64,000 nt of DNA, taken from NCBI GenBank assembly GCA_965200645.1, contig CBDAUN010000002.1, forward strand, positions 248,001 to 312,000, given 5' to 3'. The position numbers and the translations under genes were made by a program. Under the pieces are notes generated by a model that was not told the DNA's origin, searched no databases, and worked only from the letters and a program-made list of their open reading frames with translations. Positions 17,059-25,979 of this stretch are shown here, piece after piece. The DNA is from CBDAUN01 sp965200645 (GTDB taxonomy: Bacteria > Pseudomonadota > Gammaproteobacteria > Arenicellales > JAJDZL01). The stretch's first letter is position 1. The number at the start of each line of letters is the position of its first letter.

Positions 17059-17928
17059 GTGTCCATGCAGGCTGAACAAAATTTTCCTTTAAGGTCTGAC
17101 TGTCGAAAAGATCGGTACGAGTCGAACAAGCTTCGAAAGCGTATTCGTCGAGAGGTTGGTAGAGCGATAGCCGACTACGACATGATAAAAGACGGTGACC
17201 GAGTATTAGTCTGTGTTTCAGGAGGAAAAGATTCTTACGTGATGCTGGATATTCTCTTGGAATTGCGCTCTAGAGCACCGATTGAGTTCCACATCAGAGC
17301 ATTGAATCTAGATCAAAAACAACCCAACTTTCCGGAACATATTCTGCCTCAATATCTTAGCGATAGAGGTGTAGATTTTGAAATTCTTCAACAAGACACA
17401 TACAGCATCGTGACTTCCATCATTGAAGAAGGTAAAACGATGTGCGGTCTTTGTTCACGTCTTCGGCGAGGAATTCTGTACAACTATGCCGAGAAAAATA
17501 AATTCAACAAAATTGCTTTGGGACATCACCGTGAGGACATAATCGAAACCCTCTTTTTGAATATGTTTCATAACGGAAAACTCAAGGCGATGCCGCCCAA
17601 GCTAAAGAGCGATGACGGAAGAAACGTTGTCATTCGACCGCTTGCTTATTGTCGTGAATCAGATATCGCCCGCTACGCAAAACATCGTGAATTTCCAATC
17701 ATTCCCTGCGATTTATGTGGTTCGCAGGAAAATCTGCAAAGGGTAAAGATAAAGCAGTTGTTGAAACAGTGGACTTTAGAACAGCCCGGAAGGGTGGAGA
17801 ACATCTTTCGCAGTATTCAGAACATTGCTCCTTCGCAGATGGCAGACCGTAGCTTGTTTAATTTTGCATCACTGGAAGTGGACTCCGTACCAGTCGAATC
17901 GCAAATAACTGACCAGCAGGAACATTAA
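17059..17928 (+). CDS. ttcA: tRNA 2-thiocytidine synthetase TtcA
   Basis: 289 residues, usual for TtcA. The PP-loop ATP-binding motif is CVSGGKDSYVML; CGLCSRLRRG and PCDLCGSQENLQR provide the two CxxC pairs that hold the iron-sulfur cluster, and LGHHREDIIETLFLNMFHNG is a family signature. The enzyme adenylates and thiolates C32 of certain tRNAs in the cytoplasm. The longest frame begins with GTG at 17059; an ATG two codons later (17065) may be the real start, and neither has a strong ribosome site. It is followed after four bases by the aminopeptidase gene, so the two are probably co-transcribed. Confidence 0.94.
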   Translation: MSMQAEQNFPLRSDCRKDRYESNKLRKRIRREVGRAIADYDMIKDGDRVLVCVSGGKDSYVMLDILLELRSRAPIEFHIRALNLDQKQPNFPEHILPQYLSDRGVDFEILQQDTYSIVTSIIEEGKTMCGLCSRLRRGILYNYAEKNKFNKIALGHHREDIIETLFLNMFHNGKLKAMPPKLKSDDGRNVVIRPLAYCRESDIARYAKHREFPIIPCDLCGSQENLQRVKIKQLLKQWTLEQPGRVENIFRSIQNIAPSQMADRSLFNFASLEVDSVPVESQITDQQEH

Positions 17929-17932
17929 CAGC

Positions 17933-19228
17933 ATGCTTAAAGGTCACGAAAAATACATTGATAAATTGATAGAGTTCTTAGACCAATCACCGACTCCGTA
18001 TCATGCCACTTCAAATTTGTCTGGAATGCTGCTTCAGGAAGGATTCAAGCAACTGGATGAAACCGAAACCTGGGACATAGAAGCTAACCAGCACTATTTT
18101 GTGGTGCGTAATGATTCGTCCATTGCGGCATTTTCAACAGGAACTGCAGACGTTGAAAAATATGGAATGCGATTGGTTGGGGCGCACACCGATAGCCCGT
18201 GTCTTAAACTAAGACCTAATCCCGATGCGCGTAAATCTAGGTATGCCACGATTGGTGTTGAAGTATATGGTTCGGTTTTGCTCAGAACCTGGTTTGACCG
18301 AGATCTGGCAATTGCCGGCAGTCTCTATTACCGAGATAGTAAAGGCGAATTTCAAAAATCCTTAGTGGACAGTAAGAGCCCTGTGGTGACGATTCCGAGT
18401 ATTGCTATTCACCTTCATCCAAAGGCGAATGAGGAGCAGTCAATAGACAAACATATGCAGTTAAATCCAATATTCGCCACCCCATCTGTAGACGAACATT
18501 CCGACTTGCTTGCTTGGATCAAGACCGAGACCAGTCAATCAGTGTCCAATTCAGATTCGATTCTTGGATTCGATTTGAGTTTGTATGACACTAACAATGC
18601 TTGCCGACTTGGTTCAGACCTTCAAATGTTTGCCAGTGCTCGAATTGATAATTTAGTCAGTTGTTATGTAGCAGTAAGAGCCTTGTGCGAGTCGCACAGC
18701 GATTACTTTAGATTGGTCGTTTGCAACGACCACGAAGAGGTGGGTAGCGCATCTGATTCGGGTGCTCAAGGTCCATTTCTGTCTTCGGTTATTGAACGAG
18801 CGGCCGGAAGAGATGCTCGAATCATGCGACGTTCCATGCTGATTTCCGCAGATGGTGCACATGGGATTCATCCAAATTTCCCAGAAAAGCACGAAAAGAA
18901 CAACGCACCTTTACTGAATGGTGGCGTGGCAATTAAGCGAAATTCAAATCAAAGATATGCCACTTCCGGACAAACGGGTGCTTGGTTTTCCAATCTATGT
19001 GAATCCAACAACATTTCTTATCAAACTTTTGTTTCACGCAACGACATGCCGTGTGGTTCCACGATCGGTCCAATCACTGCTGCACAATTAGGCATTCGGA
19101 CGACAGATGTGGGAGTGCCGCAATTGGCAATGCACTCCATAAGAGAAGTCGCTGGTGTGCATGATGTGCTGAGTTTTCATGAGGCAATTACAGCCTTTAT
19201 GGTTTCTGACCTGGCTGGTCTTTATTAA
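17933..19228 (+). CDS. apeB: M18 family aminopeptidase
   Basis: 431 residues, the normal size of bacterial M18 aspartyl-type aminopeptidases. Metal-ligand segments are VGAHTDSPCLKLRPNP (His and Asp), CNDHEEVGSASDSGAQGPFL (Glu pair), SADGAHGIHPNFPEKHEKNN and the C-terminal MHSIREVAGVHD (His). It removes N-terminal residues from peptides in the cytoplasm, assembling as a large tetrahedral complex in known members. It begins four bases after ttcA. Peptide importers later in the window could supply substrates, but no direct link is shown. The assignment is firm at family level. Confidence 0.93.
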   Translation: MLKGHEKYIDKLIEFLDQSPTPYHATSNLSGMLLQEGFKQLDETETWDIEANQHYFVVRNDSSIAAFSTGTADVEKYGMRLVGAHTDSPCLKLRPNPDARKSRYATIGVEVYGSVLLRTWFDRDLAIAGSLYYRDSKGEFQKSLVDSKSPVVTIPSIAIHLHPKANEEQSIDKHMQLNPIFATPSVDEHSDLLAWIKTETSQSVSNSDSILGFDLSLYDTNNACRLGSDLQMFASARIDNLVSCYVAVRALCESHSDYFRLVVCNDHEEVGSASDSGAQGPFLSSVIERAAGRDARIMRRSMLISADGAHGIHPNFPEKHEKNNAPLLNGGVAIKRNSNQRYATSGQTGAWFSNLCESNNISYQTFVSRNDMPCGSTIGPITAAQLGIRTTDVGVPQLAMHSIREVAGVHDVLSFHEAITAFMVSDLAGLY

Positions 19229-19364
19229 TTTCTCAGGACGATTCTGAAAAACACAAACAACTAGTAATTTTCATCGCTAACAAATTCTCAAGCCGTGCGG
19301 CTACCAAAGAAATTGCCTACTTAATCAGCGAAGATATGGAGTAGGTCAAGTCAAATTTAATGAC

Positions 19365-20147
19365 TCAATGCAAATGATTCTGACTTTGAACTTCCATTGC
19401 GATCTTTCGAAGTGCTTTGTAGCCTTCAATTAGCCGAGGCGATGGCCGTCCCAAATATGCTTCACTAATTCGATACACCGATTGGCTCTTTACGAACTTC
19501 GACTCTTCCCAGGCGGGGTTTCGATAGACTACTTTCGGGCGATATTTCTCGTATTTCACGCCGCACCAAGAAATCGCCACGGCATCTGGATTTAGTTCAG
19601 CGACTTCTTCATCCGACAAAGGCGTACTCTTGACATCTCGATCAGCGAGCGGGTTGTCTAGACCAGCAAGTTGCATCATATCTTGAACCCAGGACAACTT
19701 ACCGGGTGCAATGACAGGCTTGGGCCACCACTGAATCAGCACACTAGGGCGATATGAGACTTTGGTGCATTCCACTATCGCACTTTGCATTTCGTCAACT
19801 ACCCGTTGGGCACGTTGCGATACACTCAGCAAATCCCCTATGGTGAGAATGTTTTGATAAACGTCACTTAGGCAGATGGGTTCTGGTGATTGGTAAGGCA
19901 GGCCAGCATTCGAAATTCCTTCAACCACCTTCTCATGACCGGGGACTGTAAGAGAGGCTAAAACAAGATCAGGCTCCAAATCCGCAACTTTTTCAACATC
20001 AATAGACAAGTCGGGACCGACTCTGGGCAGTTTATGAACAATGTCTGGTGGATAGTCTGAATGATTGTCTACACCGACAAGTTGATTGGCACAACCTAAC
20101 GCACAGACAATTTCAGTATTGGAACAAGTTAGCGAAACGATTCTCAT
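19365..20147 (-). CDS. BtuF-like cobalamin-binding protein without signal peptide
   Basis: 260 residues. MRIVSLTCSNTEIVCALG, DNHSDYPPDIVHKLPRVG and VADLEPDLVLASLTVPGHE are the N-terminal lobe of class III periplasmic binding proteins of the BtuF/FhuD fold, and WWPKPVIAPGKLSWVQDM with the following DDLAGLDN-like segment forms the second lobe. There is no hydrophobic leader or lipobox: the sequence starts directly with the first beta strand, as in many stand-alone cobalamin-binding family members annotated near B12 enzymes. No btuCD partners are adjacent. A role in B12 or corrinoid uptake or salvage is plausible given at least two B12-type proteins in the window; how a leaderless protein would act is unclear. 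Confidence 0.75.
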   Translation of the reverse strand: MRIVSLTCSNTEIVCALGCANQLVGVDNHSDYPPDIVHKLPRVGPDLSIDVEKVADLEPDLVLASLTVPGHEKVVEGISNAGLPYQSPEPICLSDVYQNILTIGDLLSVSQRAQRVVDEMQSAIVECTKVSYRPSVLIQWWPKPVIAPGKLSWVQDMMQLAGLDNPLADRDVKSTPLSDEEVAELNPDAVAISWCGVKYEKYRPKVVYRNPAWEESKFVKSQSVYRISEAYLGRPSPRLIEGYKALRKIAMEVQSQNHLH

Positions 20148-20235
20148 GATTGTGCCAGTTCCGACAAAATCAGTTTAAGATATGACCTTGTCATAAATTT
20201 ACCGAATTTCACATCAATTAAAAATTGGAATTTGT

Positions 20236-22653
20236 ATGAAACAGCAATATCAAGTGGTTGTCATTGGCGGTGGCGTAGTGGGGGCCAGCGTTCTTTATCA
20301 TATTGTAAAGCAGGGGTGGTCTGACATCGCTCTTATCGAGCGCAAGGAGTTAACGGCAGGATCAACCTGGCACGCTGCTGCTGGCTTTCATCCGCTCAAC
20401 AACGACTTGAATATTTCAAGCCTTCAGGCCTACACCATAGAACTCTATGAACAAATTCAAAAGGAAAGTGGACAGAGTGTAGGAATTCAAATTAATGGGA
20501 ACATAGCTTTGGCTGCCAACGCCGAGCGGTGGGAGTATCTGCAGCACACCCACTCTACGTTTATCACCATGGGTTTAGATACACGCCTGGTTGAGCCCGA
20601 TGAAATCAAGGAAATGTGCCCGATATTGGAAACTTCCGATCTTTATGGCGGCATGTATGACACCAAGGAAGGTCACTTGGACCCGCATGGCGCGACTGTC
20701 GCTTATACAAAGGCAGCTCAAATTGGCGGAGCAGAAGTCATACTCAGAAATCCAGTGTTGCAGCTCAATCAACGAGCCGACGGCTCGTGGGAGGTTGTGA
20801 CGGAGCAGGGGATAACAATTGCTGATCATGTAGTCAATGCAGGTGGATTATGGGCAAGAAAGGTAGGCATGATGGCCGGCGTAAACTTGCCGGTGGTGCC
20901 GATGCAACACCATTATCTAGTTACAGAATCTATACCAGAACTGGCAGACAGAGAGCAACCAGTGCCTTCTGTAGTCGATCTTGATGGCTTCACTTATTCC
21001 AGGCAGGAACGCGATGGGCTATTGCTTGGAGTCTATGAATTAAATCCGAAGCATTGGCATGTCGAAGGTGCACCGTGGGACTACGGAATGGATTTAATTC
21101 CCGAAGAAATTGACAGGATCGCACCACAGTTGAACATCGGATTTAAACGATTCCCGGTATTAAATGAAACAGGCATTCGTCGATGGGTAAATGGTGCATT
21201 CACGTTTACCCCGGACGGAAATCCACTGGTCGGTCCGGTTCCGGGTTTGAAGAACTTTTGGGTTGCTTGCGGTGTGATGGCAGGATTTAGTCAAGGTGGT
21301 GGCGTTGGTTTGGCTTTGGCACAGTGGATGGTTGACGGCGAACCCCAAGCCGATGTGTTTGGAATGGATATAGCCCGTTATGGAGACTTTGCAAGTGGTG
21401 ACCGCTACGTCAGGGACACCACCCGTCAATTTTATTCACGCAGATTCGTGATGACCTATCCCAATGAGGAACTTCCAGCAGGTCGTCCACTCAAGCACTC
21501 ACCAGCGCATGATTTGATGCAGGTGGAAGGCGCCACCTTCGGTGACTTGTGGGGACTTGAAGTGCCAATTTACTTCACCCCGGGCATTAAGAACTTTGAG
21601 GAAAACCCTACTCTACGCAGATCAAATGCCTTTGAACACGTCAGGCGAGAGGCATTGGCAGTGCGTAACAATGTCGCCATGGTAGACATCACGGGGTTTT
21701 CCAGATATGAAGTTTCAGGGCCGAATGCCGAACAGTGGCTTGATAGGGTGTTGGCTTGTCGCTTGCCACGAGTCGGCGGTATAAGACTGGCACCGATGCT
21801 CAGTCCAATGGGTCGACTCAAGGGTGACCTGACGGTGCTTCGCCTCGCACAGGATAAATTTTGGTTGATGGGTGCATACTACCTGCAAACATGGCATATG
21901 CGTTGGTTCAACAATTGTGCCCCTGCAAGCGGCGTGTGTATAATAAACATCTCCGATGAATGGACAGGGATTTCCATTTGTGGCCCTCGATCACGGGAGT
22001 TGTTACAAGGATTAGTTACCGATGATGTTTCAAACGCTGCTTTTCGATTTATGAATTGCTGCTCTATGGAGATCGGGTTTTGTCAAGCGGTTGTAGGACG
22101 GATGTCGGTAACCGGTGAACTCGGTTATGAAATCAATGTGCCAAGTTCGCACCACCGTTCCTTGCACTGTGCCATAGTAGAGGCAGGAGAAGGTCTTGAC
22201 CTTAAGTCGTTTGGATTCAGAGCAATGTCCAGTTTACGACTTGAGAAGGCTTATGGTGCATGGTCCACCGAATTCACCTCTGCCTATACTCCCGCAATGT
22301 CAGGTTTAGCTCGTTATGTAGACTTTAGTAAGCATGATTTCATTGGAAAATCAGCTGCGTTGGCCGAACAGGAATTCCCACCGGAACGGCGTTTAGTGCT
22401 GTTGGAAATTGATAGTCGAGATGCCGACCCGACTGGATTCGAACCGGTGTTTAGTGAAGGGGATTGCGTGGGATTTATAACTTCAGGAGGGTATGGTCAC
22501 AGAGTTGAAAGAAGCTTAGGATTGGCCTACATAAATTCCAAAATTTTGCAGCAGTCAGCCGACTTGAGTGTAAGCGTAGTTGGTGAACGCTTTGCGGCTC
22601 GTATATTGGCAGAACCGCCTTATGACCCCACAGGGGTTAAATTGCGCTCCTAA
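20236..22653 (+). CDS. Dimethylglycine/sarcosine dehydrogenase-like FAD enzyme with GcvT domain
   Basis: 805 residues in two halves. The N-terminal DAO-type oxidoreductase has the dinucleotide motif VVIGGGVVGASVLYH (from residue 7) and AGSTWHAAAG at 41-50, where His46 corresponds to the histidine covalently bound to FAD in this family; GIRRWVNGAFTFTPDGNPLVG is the flavin-site C-terminal strand. The second half (about 430-800) is a folate-binding GcvT-like domain with VDITGFSRYEVSGPNAEQWL and GELGYEINVP. Such enzymes oxidatively demethylate dimethylglycine or sarcosine, passing the one-carbon unit to folate or releasing formaldehyde. It is monocistronic, divergent from the BtuF-like gene. Substrate choice among methylated glycines is not decided. 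Confidence 0.87.
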   Translation: MKQQYQVVVIGGGVVGASVLYHIVKQGWSDIALIERKELTAGSTWHAAAGFHPLNNDLNISSLQAYTIELYEQIQKESGQSVGIQINGNIALAANAERWEYLQHTHSTFITMGLDTRLVEPDEIKEMCPILETSDLYGGMYDTKEGHLDPHGATVAYTKAAQIGGAEVILRNPVLQLNQRADGSWEVVTEQGITIADHVVNAGGLWARKVGMMAGVNLPVVPMQHHYLVTESIPELADREQPVPSVVDLDGFTYSRQERDGLLLGVYELNPKHWHVEGAPWDYGMDLIPEEIDRIAPQLNIGFKRFPVLNETGIRRWVNGAFTFTPDGNPLVGPVPGLKNFWVACGVMAGFSQGGGVGLALAQWMVDGEPQADVFGMDIARYGDFASGDRYVRDTTRQFYSRRFVMTYPNEELPAGRPLKHSPAHDLMQVEGATFGDLWGLEVPIYFTPGIKNFEENPTLRRSNAFEHVRREALAVRNNVAMVDITGFSRYEVSGPNAEQWLDRVLACRLPRVGGIRLAPMLSPMGRLKGDLTVLRLAQDKFWLMGAYYLQTWHMRWFNNCAPASGVCIINISDEWTGISICGPRSRELLQGLVTDDVSNAAFRFMNCCSMEIGFCQAVVGRMSVTGELGYEINVPSSHHRSLHCAIVEAGEGLDLKSFGFRAMSSLRLEKAYGAWSTEFTSAYTPAMSGLARYVDFSKHDFIGKSAALAEQEFPPERRLVLLEIDSRDADPTGFEPVFSEGDCVGFITSGGYGHRVERSLGLAYINSKILQQSADLSVSVVGERFAARILAEPPYDPTGVKLRS

Positions 22654-23022
22654 TTCTAAAGGTTGACCATGCTTCATAAACCCGTCTGCATGCATATTTT
22701 TTTAAGTGGGCTACCATTCGGTTGGCTGAGCAGCATCTGGTCTCATTCAGTGATCTAGGAGGTGTGAGCACAAGCGGCGAGTTTCATGCACTTCATAGCG
22801 CACTAAAGATCATCGGTAATGGTTTCAGTATGACGACAGTTGAAATTGCAATAAATTCCAGTGTAGGTGTGATTTAACTCGTTGTCCACACTAGATTAAT
22901 ACGTACGGCAGGCAACCGATACAAAGATAGCCAACGCATTTATGATATAAAATTTCAGGTTACCTGTATTTTTTTGTGTCGTACATCAACTTCATTTGAA
23001 TTCAATCACCTAGTAAAGTTTC
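22654..23022. other. Intergenic region with an unassigned open stretch
   Basis: 369 bases ahead of the signalling operon. A plus-strand frame from about 22679 to 22879 stays open for over 60 codons with no good start (a TTG and a GTG are possible); a GGAGG at 22758 sits too close to that GTG. The last ~140 bases are A/T-rich and probably hold the promoter of the downstream operon, but no clear hexamers were assigned. No recognised domain. Confidence 0.4.
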
Positions 23023-23811
23023 ATGAAATTCGGATTTGCGACACGAATGGCTTTGGCGATGGCCATTATTCTAGGAATAGGTGTTGTCATAACCGGAATC
23101 TTGAGTATACATAAATATGAGCGTACACTCGCTGACCTTCTAAATTCCCGATTCCAATTCGTTATTCACGATATTCGCCAAAATATCGAAACCAGGATGG
23201 ACCTTGGGCTCAGCCTTAAAGATCTGGAGGGTGTATCCGACGAATTGGATACCTACGTTCGAGCCGATAGTGAAATTTTATCTATCGAGGTGTTCGACGA
23301 TTCCGGTACAGTAATGTTCAGCAACGACATCAGTTTGGTGGGGGATTTGGTCTCCGAAAACCTCATATTTGCATGGCGTGAAAATCGCGGAAAAATGACA
23401 TGGTCGGGGCTCGAAAGCGATGCGGGAGTTGTAGGTGCACCGATTCGAAACAACCTGGATCAGGAAGAGGGGTCTTTAGTTCTGCGGTTCTCGCGAGAGT
23501 TCCTCGATCAAAGCGTTTTGGCACAAACCGAAAGATTAGTGGTGACTAGCGGCACCATAATCTTGATAATGATTGTACTGAGCATTATCGGTGCAATGCT
23601 TCTGCTGCGTAGACCAACACACGATTTACAGTACATCGGCGAGTCTGCAATCGACATTGCCATAAACCGACAAGACGCTAACAAGGCATTGTGGACTGAA
23701 GTCGGAAATCCGAACTTTCCGAAATTCTCCGACTCCATTTTGGAAGCTCATAATGCTATTGATGCGGCCACTGATGAGATTCGTCAACTGGATGAGGATG
23801 CTTCAGATTGA
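23023..23811 (+). CDS. Two-span membrane protein with periplasmic sensor-like domain
   Basis: 262 residues: a transmembrane helix at about 8-28, a periplasmic region of about 140 residues (30-170), a second helix at about 172-195 (TSGTIILIMIVLSIIGAMLLL) and a cytoplasmic tail of ~65 residues. This is the layout of the input half of a chemoreceptor or sensor kinase, but without kinase or methyl-accepting output; the post-membrane region only weakly resembles HAMP. It overlaps the next gene by four bases (TTGA), so the two proteins are made together and may form a complex. Its periplasmic part looks like the corresponding part of that fusion protein in size. Function is inferred as signal perception; no family name is claimed. 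Confidence 0.6.
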   Translation: MKFGFATRMALAMAIILGIGVVITGILSIHKYERTLADLLNSRFQFVIHDIRQNIETRMDLGLSLKDLEGVSDELDTYVRADSEILSIEVFDDSGTVMFSNDISLVGDLVSENLIFAWRENRGKMTWSGLESDAGVVGAPIRNNLDQEEGSLVLRFSREFLDQSVLAQTERLVVTSGTIILIMIVLSIIGAMLLLRRPTHDLQYIGESAIDIAINRQDANKALWTEVGNPNFPKFSDSILEAHNAIDAATDEIRQLDEDASD

Positions 23812-25979
23812 GTAATAGTGCAAGTCAGTTTAGTCCGCAGACTTTGAAGAACAAAGACAAGGGCAATGTCAGTGAGGGCAACAGAAAATTGCTCACCAAA
23901 CTGGTTTTGCTTGCATCAGTGGTATTGCTGGTAGGACAAATACTGGTAGCCAGATTTGCATTGTTTGGGTTTGAAGCCGAACTCGATTCGCAACTGTACC
24001 GAAAGGCTGATGCCGTCGGTCTATCGGTAGCAAGTCAAGTCAAATTTGCTATTGATGACCTGAACATTCCGGTCGAAGAACTTGTAGGCGTAGAGGAGTT
24101 TTTCGAAACCTTCCTGGAAATTAATCCCGATCTTGAGTACATGGCCATCGTGACCATACCGGGAGAAGTGCTATACGGCCAAGGCGTTGGAATCGAAGCC
24201 ATCACCAGGGTGATTGCCGGTAGTTCCGGACAAAGCGACAATTTCTTGATGGAAGTAGATGGTTATGTTGACGGTGCCTTTCCAATTGGTACGGAAGACG
24301 ACAAATTGGCGTTACACGTTGGCGTGAGTACCGAACATGTTAGGCGACAGTTCTCCGAGATCATTTACGAACTCATAGTAGTTGTAGCCATCTCGTGGTT
24401 GGTTGCTTTTGAATTCATTGTGTTTTTTGTCGGGGCGTACTTTTTCGTACCCGTATCTCACATTGAAACCGTTCTAACCGCAGGGGCCAAAGGTGTTTTT
24501 GCCAAGAGTGTTGCTTTAACTAAGCGGGATGAAGTCAGCCGAGTCGCGTCCTCTCTAAATCGGTTGTTGCTGGAGTTGGAACGCCACTATGCTGATTTCG
24601 TGTTTGAAGTTCAAGAACTCAAGACGATTCAATTGAAGGAAGCAGTTGCTGAAAAGATTGAAAAGGTTAAGAAAAGGATAGACAAAAGTTATTTCATCTC
24701 CAGTCAATTAGCAAAATTCTCCGACGATGCCCGAAATATTCGAGTGCCGCTATTTCTGTTTATATTTTCTGAAGAGCTGTCGCGGTCTTTCCTGCCACTC
24801 TTTATATCACGCTACGTTGACTACGAATTGACCGTCACCAGTGACTGGTTAGTTGGATTACCGATCACACTGGCAATGCTGGCAGCAATGGCTGCTACAC
24901 CCATTGGTGGCATTTTGACAGACCGCCTGGATGTTCGGCGGGTTTTCCTGCTCGGAATCAGCATTGCCATTGTTGGATTTTTAGGTACGGCATTCACGCA
25001 GAGTTATCTTGATTTGGTAGCTTGGCGGATGCTGACGGGTGTTGGTTACGGTCTGATATTTACGGCATCGGAGGCTTGGGTCGCGGAAAAGGCACATGAA
25101 CATTACAGAGCACGAAGTGCTTCAATATTTGTGGGTGCGGTATTCGTGGGGGTTGTGTGCGGTCCACCGATAGGGGGCATCTTTGCTGATCGAATAGGCT
25201 ACGAAGCTACCTTTATCGTTTCAGCGATACTGGCGGCGATTTCCGGTCTGATGGTTATTCGGATATTTAGTAAAAATGATCCGGACAAAGAATCGGCAAC
25301 AGCAAAGCGTAAACCCGAAGGACCCAGCATCAAGACTTTGAAGGTTCTATGTTCGGACTTAAGATTCCTGGCGGTATTAGTTTTGGCAGCCGTGCCGAAT
25401 AAGATGATTATGGCTGGATTTTTGTTCTACCTGGTGCCACTGTATCTCACTGACCTGGAGCATACACAATCTGGAATCGGAAGAATGTTGATGCTTTACG
25501 GACTTGTAACATTGGCATTGATGAACATCGCCGCAAAAATTTCAGACGCAATTCAAAATTATGAAAAACCAATCATATTGGGCGGGTTAGTGTCAGGTGT
25601 AGCCTTTATTCTGGGGCTGTTCGATCAAACTATTGGCGGGCCTTCCGTAGCCGTCGGAATTGCAATTGCAGGTCTCGGATTTGGACACGCATTGGCATTT
25701 TCGTCACAGAATTCGATTGTTCAGATGGTTGCCGAAACTTATCGCACATCAATTGGGAAGGCTTCGGTGTTGAGTACCTACCGACTGTTTGAGCGAACCG
25801 GGTTGGTGATTGGCCCCATGGTTGTCGTCGCGCTCACGAATTTTTATGGGTATCGGTTGGCTGCAGTTGGAATAGGAGTCATCATGCTCACTGCTACACT
25901 GTTGTATGCTCTCGTCACTTTTTACATCGCACGAGGTAGCAAAATGGAGGGAAATATGGAGGCGACCGGCGAAGCATGA
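23808..25979 (+). CDS. Sensor-HAMP-MFS fusion membrane protein
   Basis: 723 residues from a TTG overlapping the previous stop. Order: transmembrane helix (28-52), periplasmic sensor-like domain (53-187), helix (188-212), HAMP-like segment (213-258, with TKRDEVSRVASSLNRLLLEL), a charged coiled coil to about 297, then a full major-facilitator domain of about twelve helices (310-710) with motif A-like GGILTDRLDVRR after the second helix. Joining a receptor-type input with HAMP to a transporter is unusual. It lies between a sensor-like protein and a binding protein, overlapping both neighbours by four bases, which argues for a sensory transporter or transceptor in the phosphatase pathway encoded downstream. 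Cargo unknown. Confidence 0.72.
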   Translation: MSNSASQFSPQTLKNKDKGNVSEGNRKLLTKLVLLASVVLLVGQILVARFALFGFEAELDSQLYRKADAVGLSVASQVKFAIDDLNIPVEELVGVEEFFETFLEINPDLEYMAIVTIPGEVLYGQGVGIEAITRVIAGSSGQSDNFLMEVDGYVDGAFPIGTEDDKLALHVGVSTEHVRRQFSEIIYELIVVVAISWLVAFEFIVFFVGAYFFVPVSHIETVLTAGAKGVFAKSVALTKRDEVSRVASSLNRLLLELERHYADFVFEVQELKTIQLKEAVAEKIEKVKKRIDKSYFISSQLAKFSDDARNIRVPLFLFIFSEELSRSFLPLFISRYVDYELTVTSDWLVGLPITLAMLAAMAATPIGGILTDRLDVRRVFLLGISIAIVGFLGTAFTQSYLDLVAWRMLTGVGYGLIFTASEAWVAEKAHEHYRARSASIFVGAVFVGVVCGPPIGGIFADRIGYEATFIVSAILAAISGLMVIRIFSKNDPDKESATAKRKPEGPSIKTLKVLCSDLRFLAVLVLAAVPNKMIMAGFLFYLVPLYLTDLEHTQSGIGRMLMLYGLVTLALMNIAAKISDAIQNYEKPIILGGLVSGVAFILGLFDQTIGGPSVAVGIAIAGLGFGHALAFSSQNSIVQMVAETYRTSIGKASVLSTYRLFERTGLVIGPMVVVALTNFYGYRLAAVGIGVIMLTATLLYALVTFYIARGSKMEGNMEATGEA

